14,372 bases of DNA from Gammaproteobacteria bacterium HGW-Gammaproteobacteria-14 (GCA_002840115.1 PGZG01000024.1:1-14372); one strand, 5' to 3'. Positions 1 to 7,986 are shown, numbered from the stretch's first letter. Notes: generated by a model not told the origin, from the letters alone. Made by a program: numbers and translations.

Positions 1-71
1 TTGGCACCCTTCACAAAACTGGCAAAGGTACTCGAAGGTCGCAATCGCAACGCTAACGGCAACTGATTCAT
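1..71 (-). CDS. hda: Hda, DnaA regulatory inactivator (N-terminal part only)
   Basis: Only the first 23 codons lie in the window; the gene continues past position 1. The peptide begins MNQLPLALRLRPSSTFASF, which matches the characteristic Hda opening: a QLPL clamp-binding motif followed by a short strand and a TFxxF segment. In the family, Hda is a DnaA-like AAA+ protein that binds the beta sliding clamp and stimulates DnaA-ATP hydrolysis, preventing re-initiation. An in-frame upstream ATG at 84-86 would add five residues (MSASP) and leave one base between the DUF2066 stop and the start. Neither start has a clear ribosome binding site. It lies directly downstream of the DUF2066 gene on the same strand, the order familiar from Pseudomonas. 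Identification rests on a short peptide plus context. Confidence 0.75.
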   Translation of the reverse strand, partial: MNQLPLALRLRPSSTFASFVKGA

Positions 72-87
72 CGGACTTGCCGACATC

Positions 88-1137
88 TCAGGGCGTCCAG
101 CACAGATCAGCTGCTGGCTCTGGTGCTGACGTCAACTCTGGCGCAACCATGGCCAACCTTCCCGTGGCACAGGGACGCAGGCGCGGGTCCAGCCCTAGCA
201 ATACCGGCAACTGTTCTGGCTCACCGGTAAACATCAGATTAACCGTTACCCGCTGACCAGCCACGCCCCGCACCCGGGTATCACGAACCCCTGCAAGGCC
301 CTGCACATGAGTCGTAAGGTTGCGCCAATCCGCCAGCGATACCACGCCATCGATTGTCAAACTCATGGGTCTGGGCTCGCCGTAGACCACTCGATACCGA
401 CTAGCGATCAGGTTTGTCACCCGATCCATCATCCGGTCAATAACTTCCTGCTCCGTATCAGCATCAATCTGCCCGGAATCCTCCAGTCGCCCATTTTCCA
501 GCAGCCGCCAGCGCAGCTGTGGTTTGGCACCCGGGAACATTATCGCCGCTACATTGAAGGAGGCCTGATAGCGATCCGCCGCTTTCATCAACACCTGATC
601 AAACTGCCCGCGAATATCCGCCGGTCGAATACGACCCTGATCCTCGGCATCCATTAAGGGTAGAGTCATTGGCAAACCACGCTCCTGAGCCGCGGCAATC
701 AGCGTGAGAGCCGCCGGATCCGTACTTTCCATCGCCAACAACTCGCCGCTGGCAGAGCGCTGCACTACCAGCCAAAAAACAACCTGAGGCCTGACCAGTG
801 TCCACACAGGAACACGCTGTGTTTCCAGCTGGGCCATCAGTGCCGGCACATCAAACTGCATCGCCAAAATCAGCTCACCGCTTTCCTGAGCCTCATAGGC
901 GTACTGCTGCGCCCAGCGCGACGGATCACGCAGCAGAGAAGCCACCTCGGCGGCTTGCGGCGTCGACGAATCACCGGTCAAGCGCACCAGAACCCGCTCA
1001 ACCCCCTTCCGAAGCCCGCCAACCCGAGCTTCCTGGGAACGATCCTCTACCACCACCCGCACATTGCCGAGCCCGGAGGGCTGCGCCCAGAGCGATATCG
1101 GCATCCAGAGGAGCGCTATCATCATTAGTGCTTTCAT
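88..1137 (-). CDS. DUF2066 domain exported protein
   Basis: This is a 349-residue protein with an N-terminal signal peptide (hydrophobic core MMIALLWMPISLWA, likely cut near residue 18-19) and no later membrane segment, so it is probably periplasmic. The start of the mature protein (VRVVVEDRSQEAR, then LVRLTGDSS) and its position between purM and hda match the DUF2066 family of gammaproteobacteria, whose function is unknown. It is divergent from purM across a 232-nt gap and is followed by hda 16 nt downstream (or 1 nt with the longer hda start), so the two are probably co-transcribed. The ATG at 1135-1137 is the natural start because the signal peptide begins there. I infer nothing about its biochemical role. 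Confidence 0.85.
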   Translation of the reverse strand: MKALMMIALLWMPISLWAQPSGLGNVRVVVEDRSQEARVGGLRKGVERVLVRLTGDSSTPQAAEVASLLRDPSRWAQQYAYEAQESGELILAMQFDVPALMAQLETQRVPVWTLVRPQVVFWLVVQRSASGELLAMESTDPAALTLIAAAQERGLPMTLPLMDAEDQGRIRPADIRGQFDQVLMKAADRYQASFNVAAIMFPGAKPQLRWRLLENGRLEDSGQIDADTEQEVIDRMMDRVTNLIASRYRVVYGEPRPMSLTIDGVVSLADWRNLTTHVQGLAGVRDTRVRGVAGQRVTVNLMFTGEPEQLPVLLGLDPRLRPCATGRLAMVAPELTSAPEPAADLCWTP

Positions 1138-1332
1138 CGATTACCCGCTAATTATTCACTACCGTTATCTATCAGGATTAGCCGCATCTCGTTTGCGGGC
1201 GCCATTATCCACATCCAGACAGGCCGGGGGAAACCGGCGCCAAAATCGGACTCGCCAGCCGCACAACCGTTCCCGGATAACAGGGATTACAGATTTTTCC
1301 CTTCACAACCCTGCTAAAAAAGCCGCCAGCGC

Positions 1333-1341
1333 TGTTAGAAT
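1333..1341 (+). promoter_or_regulatory. Candidate extended -10 promoter element for purM
   Basis: The sequence TGTTAGAAT fits an extended -10 element (TG, one base, then TAGAAT) and ends 28 nt before the purM ATG. There is no convincing -35 hexamer at the usual distance, which an extended -10 can tolerate. A GGAG ribosome binding site at 1360-1363 follows at good spacing. This is prediction by eye. Confidence 0.4.
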
Positions 1342-1369
1342 ACCCGCCCTCGCCCAGTCGGAGCCATTC

Positions 1370-2416
1370 ATGTCAGACCCCAAAAGCCCCCTCAGCTACC
1401 GCGATGCCGGTGTTGATATTGATGCAGGCAACGCGCTGGTAAAACGCATTGGCCCAATTGCCCGACGCACCACTCGGCCAGAGGTTATGGGCGGACTTGG
1501 CGGGTTTGGCGCCATGTGCCGAATTCCGGAAAAATATCGGCGCCCGGTACTGGTTTCCGGCACCGACGGTGTCGGCACCAAACTGCGACTAGCCATGGAG
1601 CAGCAGCGCCATGATCACATTGGCATCGACCTTGTGGCCATGTGCGTTAATGACCTGATTGTCGGCGGTGCCGAGCCACTATTTTTTCTCGATTATTACG
1701 CCACCGGTAAATTAAATGTGGAAATTGCCACTGCGGTGGTCAGCGGCATCGGTCTTGGCTGCGAGCAAGCCGGTTGCGCTCTGGTCGGCGGCGAAACCGC
1801 TGAAATGCCCGGCATGTATGAAGGCGAAGACTATGACCTCGCCGGCTTCTGTGTTGGTGTCGTCGAAGAAGACCGGATTATTGACGGCAGCCGTGTGCAG
1901 GCCGGCGACAAGCTTATCGGCCTGGCATCCTCCGGCGCCCACTCCAACGGCTACTCTCTGATTCGCCGAATTCTGGCCCGCAGTCCCCATGAAGGCGTCG
2001 TTGTTAATGGCCGACCGCTCATTGATGCGCTGCTGGAGCCCACTCGCATTTACGTCAAATCGTTACTGGCCTTGATTGAGCAAGTGGATGTCCATGCCAT
2101 GGCCCATATTACCGGTGGTGGCTTGCCAGAAAACCTGCCACGCGTTCTGCCGGAAGGCGTAACCGCCAACATTGACACAGAAAGCTGGGAAATGCCGGCG
2201 CTATTCCAGTGGCTGCAAACCGAGGGCCAAGTCGACGCCTTCGAAATGTACCGCACCTTCAATTGCGGCATTGGCATGGTACTGGTCGTGCCTGAGCAGC
2301 AGTTGGATCAGGCCTTGGCGCTGCTTGAGGCCAGCGGCGAAACTGCCTGGCTGCTGGGCGACATCGTCAGCAGCGAAGGTCCGGCGGAGGTTCGTCTCAG
2401 CGGAGTCAATGAGTGA
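1370..2416 (+). CDS. purM: Phosphoribosylformylglycinamidine cyclo-ligase (AIR synthetase)
   Basis: PurM catalyses ATP-dependent ring closure of FGAM to aminoimidazole ribonucleotide in cytosolic de novo purine synthesis. The 348-residue product is close to the family's usual length of about 345. Diagnostic motifs are visible: the opening SYRDAGVDIDAGN, GGLGGFGAM, the nucleotide-binding SGTDGVGTKL segment, CVNDLIVGGAEPLFFLDYYA, GGETAEMPGMY and GLASSGAHSNGYSL. I chose the ATG at 1370 because it has a GGAG site six bases upstream and gives the normal N-terminus; the reading frame stays open further upstream but that extension lacks family similarity. The stop overlaps the purN start by four bases. 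No truncation or missing motif was seen. Confidence 0.97.
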   Translation: MSDPKSPLSYRDAGVDIDAGNALVKRIGPIARRTTRPEVMGGLGGFGAMCRIPEKYRRPVLVSGTDGVGTKLRLAMEQQRHDHIGIDLVAMCVNDLIVGGAEPLFFLDYYATGKLNVEIATAVVSGIGLGCEQAGCALVGGETAEMPGMYEGEDYDLAGFCVGVVEEDRIIDGSRVQAGDKLIGLASSGAHSNGYSLIRRILARSPHEGVVVNGRPLIDALLEPTRIYVKSLLALIEQVDVHAMAHITGGGLPENLPRVLPEGVTANIDTESWEMPALFQWLQTEGQVDAFEMYRTFNCGIGMVLVVPEQQLDQALALLEASGETAWLLGDIVSSEGPAEVRLSGVNE

Positions 2417-3057
2417 GCCATACACTGGCAGTATTGATCAGCGGCAACGGCAGCAACCTGCAAGCCATTATTGATGCCATAGCCGAGCAGCGCCTGAATG
2501 CTCATATTGCGGTTGTACTCAGCAATAACACCACGGCCACAGGCCTGGGGCGGGCAATAAAGGCCGGGATCCCGACGATCACTCTGGATCACCGGTGCTG
2601 GCCGGACCGGGAATCCTTTGATCAGGAAATGATCCGTGAGCTTGATCGCTTCGCGCCGGATACTCTGGTGCTGGCTGGCTTTATGCGCATACTCAGCGGC
2701 CACTTCGTTGGCCACTATCAGGGCCGCCTTCTCAATATCCATCCATCCCTGTTGCCTCGCCACCGGGGATTGCACACCCATCGTCAGGCCCTTGCCGCTG
2801 GCGACACAGAACACGGTTGCTCCGTGCACTTTGTGACAGAAGAGCTTGACGGCGGTCCGGTCATCGCCCAATCGCGTATTTCTGTGTCCGCGAACGATAC
2901 CGAGCAAACCCTGTCAGAACGGGTACAGGCTCGGGAGCATGTGCTGTATCCCCGAGTGCTGCAGTGGCGCGCCGAAGGTCGTTTATCACTGAAACCGCAG
3001 GGGGTTACACTTGATGACCAAATACTTCCCACCGAAGGTGTTCGTGACGCCGGGTAA
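2413..3057 (+). CDS. purN: Phosphoribosylglycinamide formyltransferase
   Basis: PurN transfers the formyl group of 10-formyl-tetrahydrofolate to GAR in the third step of purine synthesis. The protein has 214 residues, close to the E. coli length of 212. It shows the phosphate-binding loop LISGNGSNLQ (residues 8-17), NIHPSLLP with the catalytic Asn108 and His110, GLHTH, and ELDGGP with Asp146, which correspond to the E. coli Asn106/His108/Asp144 triad. The residues before GLHTH read RHR where many homologues have KYP, a local change outside the triad. It starts with GTG at 2413-2415, overlapping the purM stop as GTGA, which suggests translational coupling. An ATG four bases upstream (2409) is in the wrong frame. 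Its 3' end overlaps the start of the next gene. Confidence 0.96.
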   Translation: MSHTLAVLISGNGSNLQAIIDAIAEQRLNAHIAVVLSNNTTATGLGRAIKAGIPTITLDHRCWPDRESFDQEMIRELDRFAPDTLVLAGFMRILSGHFVGHYQGRLLNIHPSLLPRHRGLHTHRQALAAGDTEHGCSVHFVTEELDGGPVIAQSRISVSANDTEQTLSERVQAREHVLYPRVLQWRAEGRLSLKPQGVTLDDQILPTEGVRDAG

Positions 3058-3742
3058 TCTGACCCGACTATTCACCGTCGTAATCACGGCTCTGGCCATT
3101 CCGACTCTGCAAGCAGCCTCCGAGCCACAGCCATTCCTTCAAGAGTTTCAACTCTCTTCCAGCGGGATACCGATCCGCATTAATGCTGAACGAAAGCTAC
3201 GGCAACTGGACGACAACCGCTGGCAAATGTCCGTGGAAGCGAAAAACCTGCTTGGCCGGGTTCGCGAAGTCACTCTTTTCAGCTGGAGTGAGTGCACCCC
3301 ACAAACCACACACTACAGCTATTTACGCCAAGGCCTTGGGCAAAAGAAAGAAGCCACCCTGACACTGGATCGGTCACGCCAGCGTGCAAACTCGAAGAAT
3401 AGCAATGGCACCACCCGCCGCTATCCTATTGACGATCACACCACAGACAAGCTCTCACAAACTCTGGCCCTGCAATGCATGCTGCAGCGGGGGGATCAGA
3501 CTCTGAGCATTGACGTGGCCGATGAGCGCGGGCGGGAAACTCTTCGCTATCACATTCATGGCGAAGAAAACCTGACAACCCCGGCTGGGTTATTCCGCAC
3601 CGTGAAGATTTCCCGCATTCGTGAGAAGACGCATGGCCGACAAACCTGGTTATGGTTTGCCCCTGATTACGATTTTGCACTGGTGAAACTGGTACAGGAG
3701 GAAGACAATCAGCGCCACGAGATGGTTATCCGGTCCCTCTGA
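3014..3742 (+). CDS. DUF3108-type exported protein, first tandem copy
   Basis: This is a 242-residue protein with an N-terminal signal sequence (core LFTVVITALAIPTLQA, cut near ALQA-A) and a mostly beta-strand mature domain, so it is probably periplasmic. A DUF3108-family protein directly after purN is a known arrangement in pseudomonads; the function is unknown. The domain shows WSEC, RYPI, an LQC segment, TPAG and a WFAP motif near the end. The start is uncertain. ATG at 3014 overlaps the purN 3' end by 44 nt and follows a G-rich run at about 2999-3004. An in-frame GTG at 3044 has a well-placed GAAGG and would give a shorter, more typical signal peptide. Its stop overlaps the next ATG by one base (TGATG), so the two copies are probably co-translated. 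Confidence 0.75.
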   Translation: MTKYFPPKVFVTPGNLTRLFTVVITALAIPTLQAASEPQPFLQEFQLSSSGIPIRINAERKLRQLDDNRWQMSVEAKNLLGRVREVTLFSWSECTPQTTHYSYLRQGLGQKKEATLTLDRSRQRANSKNSNGTTRRYPIDDHTTDKLSQTLALQCMLQRGDQTLSIDVADERGRETLRYHIHGEENLTTPAGLFRTVKISRIREKTHGRQTWLWFAPDYDFALVKLVQEEDNQRHEMVIRSL

Positions 3743-4506
3743 TGCGCTTGCTGACCCTACTGCTGACATTGATTCCATGCTGGACCCTTGCCCAGCCGTT
3801 GCTGCCGTTTGAAGCAGAATATCGCATCCATGTCAGCCGCATTCCCACCCCAATCAAGGCAACTCTGGCACTGGTGCATGGTGACAGCGACAATCAATTT
3901 CAAATGAGCTTCCAGACACGCTCTTTGATGATGCGTAACCGCGAAGAAAGTACTTTCCAATGGAACAGCTGCTCCCCTCGAAGCGAGAGCTATACCCATG
4001 AATTCCGAGGCTTCGGGGTGCGCCGCGAGCATCGCATGGACTTCGACTGGAAAGATAAAGAAGTCCGCTATCAGGGCGGCGAAGGCGACATACGCTACCC
4101 TATCAACAACGGCGTCCTTGATGAGCTCACCATGCTGCTCAAAGCCCAATGCCTGTTTGCCGAGGGACTGACTCAATTCACCATGGAAGCAGCCTATGGT
4201 ACGAAAGTACGCAGCCATCACTTTGTGGTGACTGGCGAGGAACTAGTGCGTACGCCTGCCGGGGATGTTCAAACGCTAGTCGTAGAAAAACGCCGCAGAG
4301 AAAGCAGTGAACGGCGCACCATCTTCTGGGTCGCGCCATCGTTGCAGTACATGCTGGTAAAAGCCCGTCATGTTGAAAACAGGGCCCTTTTTGGAGAGCT
4401 GCTTATGCGCAGCTACGATGGCCCTGAGCCCGACGAGAGCGTCGCCATGCCCGGAAAAGCAAAAGACGACACTCCAGAGGATGATGTCAGGCCTTTGGAA
4501 GAGTAA
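3742..4506 (+). CDS. DUF3108-type exported protein, second tandem copy
   Basis: This is a 254-residue protein with a signal peptide (MRLLTLLLTLIPCWTLA, likely cut before QP) and no other membrane segment. It is a diverged paralogue of the preceding gene: WNSC aligns with WSEC, RYPI recurs, AQC aligns with LQC, and RTPAG and WVAP occur in the same order and at similar spacing. Both copies keep the two cysteines at matching places, which would suit a periplasmic disulfide. It alone has an acidic tail of about 25 residues after the conserved domain (rich in D, E and P). The start ATG overlaps the previous stop as TGATG. The 3' end overlaps the convergent dcd by 20 nt. Its role is unknown; lipid or polysaccharide binding would be a guess. 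Confidence 0.78.
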   Translation: MRLLTLLLTLIPCWTLAQPLLPFEAEYRIHVSRIPTPIKATLALVHGDSDNQFQMSFQTRSLMMRNREESTFQWNSCSPRSESYTHEFRGFGVRREHRMDFDWKDKEVRYQGGEGDIRYPINNGVLDELTMLLKAQCLFAEGLTQFTMEAAYGTKVRSHHFVVTGEELVRTPAGDVQTLVVEKRRRESSERRTIFWVAPSLQYMLVKARHVENRALFGELLMRSYDGPEPDESVAMPGKAKDDTPEDDVRPLEE

Positions 4507-5053
4507 CGCCCTGCTGCCCCTGATACTTGCCGCCGCGATCACGATAGGACGTCGCACAAACCTCATCAGACTCAAAAAACAACATCTGCGCTACACCTTC
4601 ATTGGCATAGATTTTTGCGGGCAATGTCGTAGTATTGGAAAATTCCAGCGTTACATGCCCTTCCCACTCTGGCTCCAGCGGGGTCACATTAACAATAATG
4701 CCGCAACGGGCATACGTTGACTTACCAAGACAAATTGTCAGCACGTTACGCGGGATACGGAAATATTCTACCGTGCGCGCCAACGCAAATGAGTTCGGCG
4801 GAATAATGCAGTACTCACCGCGCACATCGACAAAGCTTTTTTCATCAAAGTTTTTCGGGTCCACCGTGGCCGAGTGAATATTGGTAAACACCTTGAACTC
4901 ATCCGCACAGCGCACATCGTAGCCGTAACTGGAGACCCCGTAGGAAATCACCTTACCGCCATTGTGCTCGCGAACCTGCTGGCTCTCAAACGGCTCAATC
5001 ATGCCATGCGTTGCAGCCATGCGTTCAATCCAGCGGTCAGACTTGATGCTCAT
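4487..5053 (-). CDS. dcd: dCTP deaminase
   Basis: Dcd deaminates dCTP to dUTP, the main bacterial source of dUMP for thymidylate synthesis; it is a cytosolic homotrimer. The 188-residue length is close to the usual 188-193. Clear motifs are YGVSSYGYDVR (residues 38-48), the substrate-binding GKSTYAR (110-116), VTPLEPEWEGHVTLEFSN with Glu137 at the catalytic position equivalent to E. coli Glu138, and EGVAQMLFF. The ATG at 5051-5053 is preceded by a strong GAGGGAG site. It lies 58 nt downstream of mrp on the same strand and is probably co-transcribed with it. It converges on and overlaps the DUF3108 gene by 20 nt; I found no terminator between them. Confidence 0.96.
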   Translation of the reverse strand: MSIKSDRWIERMAATHGMIEPFESQQVREHNGGKVISYGVSSYGYDVRCADEFKVFTNIHSATVDPKNFDEKSFVDVRGEYCIIPPNSFALARTVEYFRIPRNVLTICLGKSTYARCGIIVNVTPLEPEWEGHVTLEFSNTTTLPAKIYANEGVAQMLFFESDEVCATSYRDRGGKYQGQQGVTLPKA

Positions 5054-5111
5054 GGGACTCCCTCTACAAATGATTACCCTAAATCAAGGGCGCATGGTAG
5101 CTGCACCCGGC

Positions 5112-6212
5112 TCAGTGTTCCATCATCACGCGCGGAAAAGCTCGCTGTCCGGTTCCGGTCAATGACAGCCGGGCGGCAAGCCGTCGGGCCGCATGACGAT
5201 AAAGCACCGCCTCTGGACCTTCCGGGTCGGCCAACACCGTTGGTCGACCACCGTCCGCCTGCTCACGGATAGCGCGGGACAACGGCAACCGACCCAGCAG
5301 CGTTGTTTCATAGCGCGAGGCCACTTTCTCGCCTCCACCTTCACCAAAAACCGCATCCGCATGGCCACAGTTGCTGCAAATATGCATCGCCATATTTTCA
5401 ATAATGCCGAGTACCCGAATCTCCGTTTTTCGGAACATTTCGATACCCTTGACGGCATCAATCAGGGCAATATCCTGTGGCGTCGTCACCACCACCGCCC
5501 CCGCCACCGGAATGCGCTGGGCCAATGTCAACTGAATATCTCCGGTACCCGGCGGCATATCAACAATCAGGTAGTCCAGTTTTTGCCACAGAGTCTGCTC
5601 AACCATCTGAAGCAGGGCACCACTGGCCTTCGGGCCGCGGAACACCACTGGTGTGGATTCATCCACCAAGTAGCCCATGGACATAGTTTGCAAGCCATGC
5701 ACCGTGATGGGCACAAACCACTTGCCGTCTTTGACCGCAGGCCGGGTGCCATCCTTAACACCAAGCATCAGTGCCAAGCTGGGACCAAACACATCAGCAT
5801 CCAGTACCCCCACCCGGGCACCATCCGCCCGCAAGGCAAGCGCCAGATTAACGGCGGTGGTTGATTTACCCACGCCACCCTTCCCGGAGGAGACCGCAAT
5901 CACATTGCTCACCTGATCCAGTGACGCTTTTCCCTGTTGAGTACGATGCGGCTGCACCTCCCAGCGAATAACGAGCTCCAACGACCGGCCAACCAGCACA
6001 TCTGCAAGCAGCGCAGTCAATTGCACGCGATAAGCCTCCAGCAGGCTTTCACAGGGATAGCCCAGACAAACATCCAGAGATACCCGGGAGGGCTCCACCA
6101 CAATAGAGCGAATCACTCCGGCGCTAACCACATCCGTACCCAGCTCGTCAGGAACGAAGGCAGCCAACGCCTGCCGAATCATCGATTCATTGAGCGGCTC
6201 ATTCAGTGACAT
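5112..6212 (-). CDS. apbC: Mrp/ApbC family iron-sulfur cluster carrier ATPase
   Basis: This is a P-loop NTPase thought to carry and deliver Fe-S clusters to apo-proteins in the cytosol. From the chosen start it has 366 residues: an N-terminal MIP18/DUF59-like domain (about 1-90), then an ATPase domain with the deviant Walker A motif SGKGGVGKST (109-118), LDADVFGPS (137-145), VDMPPGTGD (217-225), and the cluster-binding CSNC pair (Cys279 and Cys282) in HICSNCGH. I chose ATG at 6210-6212 because a GGAGG site sits about seven bases upstream and the product begins at the family-typical place. An in-frame ATG 54 nt upstream lacks such a site. dcd follows 58 nt downstream, a pairing also seen in pseudomonads. 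The symbols mrp and apbC are both used for this family. Confidence 0.94.
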   Translation of the reverse strand: MSLNEPLNESMIRQALAAFVPDELGTDVVSAGVIRSIVVEPSRVSLDVCLGYPCESLLEAYRVQLTALLADVLVGRSLELVIRWEVQPHRTQQGKASLDQVSNVIAVSSGKGGVGKSTTAVNLALALRADGARVGVLDADVFGPSLALMLGVKDGTRPAVKDGKWFVPITVHGLQTMSMGYLVDESTPVVFRGPKASGALLQMVEQTLWQKLDYLIVDMPPGTGDIQLTLAQRIPVAGAVVVTTPQDIALIDAVKGIEMFRKTEIRVLGIIENMAMHICSNCGHADAVFGEGGGEKVASRYETTLLGRLPLSRAIREQADGGRPTVLADPEGPEAVLYRHAARRLAARLSLTGTGQRAFPRVMMEH

Positions 6213-6461
6213 AACATACCTCCAGGGAACTCCCGATGTATTCTCGGGGTCTTCGACGGCAAGCATGATATGACGCAGCTAGCGACTTATCCATGCATAG
6301 CAGGTATACAAATCAGGTCGGCACTTTCCAGGTCTTAATGTTTTCTTGACCCTGATTTCCCATTAACCCTGAAGCAGCAACCTCAAGCCAGACCTGTTTC
6401 GGCTACCATTAAGCCCAAGCAAGCCTCAGCTCTGACAAGCATCACCGACCGGAGACATACC

Positions 6462-7172
6462 ATGAAAACCCTCACTACCAAATTGTTGCTGACTGGAATA
6501 CTGGCCAGCATGCTTGCTGTTCTGAGCGGCTGCCAAATAGAAAGTGCACCTCCAGCAAGCCGATATGTCGAAGTACGAGGCATTGGTGAAGTGACTGCAA
6601 CACCAGATCGCTTTCAGCTACGGGCCAGCTTTGAGTTAACCGGTCAAGATGTCTCAGCAATGAAGCAACAACTGGATCGTCAATTGGCGACCGCCCTTGG
6701 TGAAATGAGTGCACTGGGCATTGATGAGCGCCACGTGCAGGCGAGCAATCTTCGTATTCAACCGGAATGGCAATGGCAGCCGGAACGCAAACTGATCGGT
6801 CAGCGCGTCAGCCGCGATCTGGATGTGACCGTGGATGGCTTTGATACCTATGCCGAAGCCTTGGAACGACTGTCCGCACTGGACGTTAGCGCCCTGCATC
6901 AATCCGCGGCGCTCGTTCGTGACCTGACGGAGCTTCAGAATCAGGCTCTGATACTCGCCGTGGCAGACGCTCGCCATAAGGCTCAAATATTGGCCACCGC
7001 CGCAGATCGGGAACTCGGTGGTGCGAGCATTATTATTGAAGAAGGCGGTCAAATGCCGGGCCCCATGCCCATGCGCGCCATGGCCGCAGAAGCGCACAGC
7101 GATGGCCCCGCCTACACTGTTGGAGAGACCACCGTACAAAGCCGGGTTCAAATACGCTTTGAAATCCACTAA
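6462..7172 (+). CDS. SIMPL (DUF541) domain lipoprotein
   Basis: This is a 236-residue secreted protein. The signal peptide ends in the lipobox LSGC with the lipidated Cys24; the next residue is Gln, so an outer-membrane fate is expected by the +2 rule. The mature part begins YVEVRGIGEVTATPDRFQL, the typical SIMPL/DUF541 opening (G-x-G-x-V-x-x-x-PD), followed by a helix with paired glutamines, VSRDLDVTVDGF, and a closing strand ending VQIRFEI. Family members include BP26-type periplasmic proteins and E. coli YggE; their roles are poorly defined, with some links to oxidative stress. The ATG follows GGAG at 6451-6454. It is transcribed divergently from mrp and stands alone. A terminator at 7219-7247 fits its 3' end. 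Confidence 0.88.
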   Translation: MKTLTTKLLLTGILASMLAVLSGCQIESAPPASRYVEVRGIGEVTATPDRFQLRASFELTGQDVSAMKQQLDRQLATALGEMSALGIDERHVQASNLRIQPEWQWQPERKLIGQRVSRDLDVTVDGFDTYAEALERLSALDVSALHQSAALVRDLTELQNQALILAVADARHKAQILATAADRELGGASIIIEEGGQMPGPMPMRAMAAEAHSDGPAYTVGETTVQSRVQIRFEIH

Positions 7173-7200
7173 AACCGGATACCCCATCTCGGAGCACGCA

Positions 7201-7986
7201 TTAAAAACCAACTAACAACGAAAGCTGCCAATGGCGGCTTTCGTTTTCTGGCAAAGATATTGATCTGGAGCCACCAATAGGCACCGAGTCGCTCTGCTTT
7301 AGACCGCGGTACTCGTGTTCCAGTCGTAATGTTAAAGGCAAGGTTTCCGACCCTCGCCACTGATGTTCCAGATGAATGCGATATCCCAAAGCATTGGGCA
7401 GGGGCAACATCACTTCGGAAAAACCGGCTGGACGGAGATCCACCTCGAGTTCGCCATTGCGGGCCTGAAATAACTGAGCGCCCAAACGCCATCGCTCCGG
7501 TGCGGATTTGGCAAGTGCCTGAGACAAAGAAGCGGTCCACTCGTACCAGCGGAACTGCTCATCCAGCCCCATTACGTCTCCTTTACCCCGAATACCGCGA
7601 TCTAATTGATACTGACCAAGGCCCGCTCCAACCTGTGTAACGCAGGCGTTAAAACAATAGTCCACCCCTGTATGCCAGCGAATATGGACAATATCCGTTG
7701 TCGAAAGAAAGGGTTCGCCAGTCTGGGTTTCACCATCGTACTTCACACTGCCATAGCCATAGGCAATATCGGCGCTCCATTGCCAGCCACCTACTAACGG
7801 ACCCTCTGTCAATACGCTCACGGTCGGCAACACGCCTGTCTCCCGGTTCAGCTCACGACCAGCTTCAATCTCTTGATAGTCATACCATTGTGCTGCCACC
7901 CCAAGCTGCACCTGAAACCCCCAGGAAAATACCGGGACCAATAGCATGGCTGCGACACAGAGATATCTGCGAACCAAGAAATCCAT
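7201..7986 (-). CDS. Probable small outer-membrane beta-barrel protein, unrecognised family
   Basis: This is a 261-residue protein with a signal peptide (core YLCVAAMLLVPVFSWG, cut near residues 23-24). The rest alternates polar and hydrophobic or aromatic residues with many Tyr/Trp, short turns and a final strand WQLSLLVGF. A C-terminal phenylalanine in such a strand is the usual BAM-recognition signal, so I infer an outer-membrane barrel. Two closely spaced cysteines (YCFNAC) near the middle could form a loop disulfide. I do not recognise the family. It lies downstream of the lipoprotein gene on the same strand, with a strong terminator between them, so its own promoter or read-through is needed. 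A GGGGGTGAG stretch just upstream of the ATG may serve as ribosome binding site. Its 3' end carries the neighbour's terminator. Confidence 0.7.
   Translation of the reverse strand: MDFLVRRYLCVAAMLLVPVFSWGFQVQLGVAAQWYDYQEIEAGRELNRETGVLPTVSVLTEGPLVGGWQWSADIAYGYGSVKYDGETQTGEPFLSTTDIVHIRWHTGVDYCFNACVTQVGAGLGQYQLDRGIRGKGDVMGLDEQFRWYEWTASLSQALAKSAPERWRLGAQLFQARNGELEVDLRPAGFSEVMLPLPNALGYRIHLEHQWRGSETLPLTLRLEHEYRGLKQSDSVPIGGSRSISLPENESRHWQLSLLVGF
7219..7247 (+). terminator. Intrinsic terminator of the SIMPL gene
   Basis: CGAAAGCTGCC (7219-7229) pairs with GGCGGCTTTCG (7233-7243), one pair being G-U, around a three-base AAT loop, and is followed by TTTTC. It starts 46 nt after the SIMPL stop in the direction of that gene. 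It lies inside the last 15 codons of the convergent outer-membrane protein gene. The stem is symmetrical, but the opposite strand has a poorer T-run (TTGTTAG). Confidence 0.8.

Noticed and set aside
1..66. Plus-strand open frame ending in TGA at 64-66, as if the tail of a gene
   Set aside because: The minus strand here reads as a good Hda N-terminus in the expected operon position, so the plus frame is a shadow.
1195..1255. Repeated GGCGCC words and a GCCGG-GGGAAA-CCGGC hairpin in the DUF2066-purM gap
   Set aside because: Only a 5-bp stem with no T-run; GC-rich words at this spacing are expected by chance.
1064..1369. 102-codon upstream extension of the purM frame
   Set aside because: It overlaps the DUF2066 signal peptide, has no family similarity, and the ATG at 1370 has its own ribosome binding site and gives normal PurM length.
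2308..2907. 199-codon minus-strand frame across purM-purN
   Set aside because: Antisense shadow of two well-identified genes, with no recognisable domain.
5193..5864. 223-codon plus-strand frame inside mrp
   Set aside because: Antisense to a clearly conserved ATPase; composition rich in His, Arg and Gln is typical of a shadow frame.
6346..6351. TTGACC as a -35 for the SIMPL gene
   Set aside because: No -10-like hexamer at 15-19 nt downstream.
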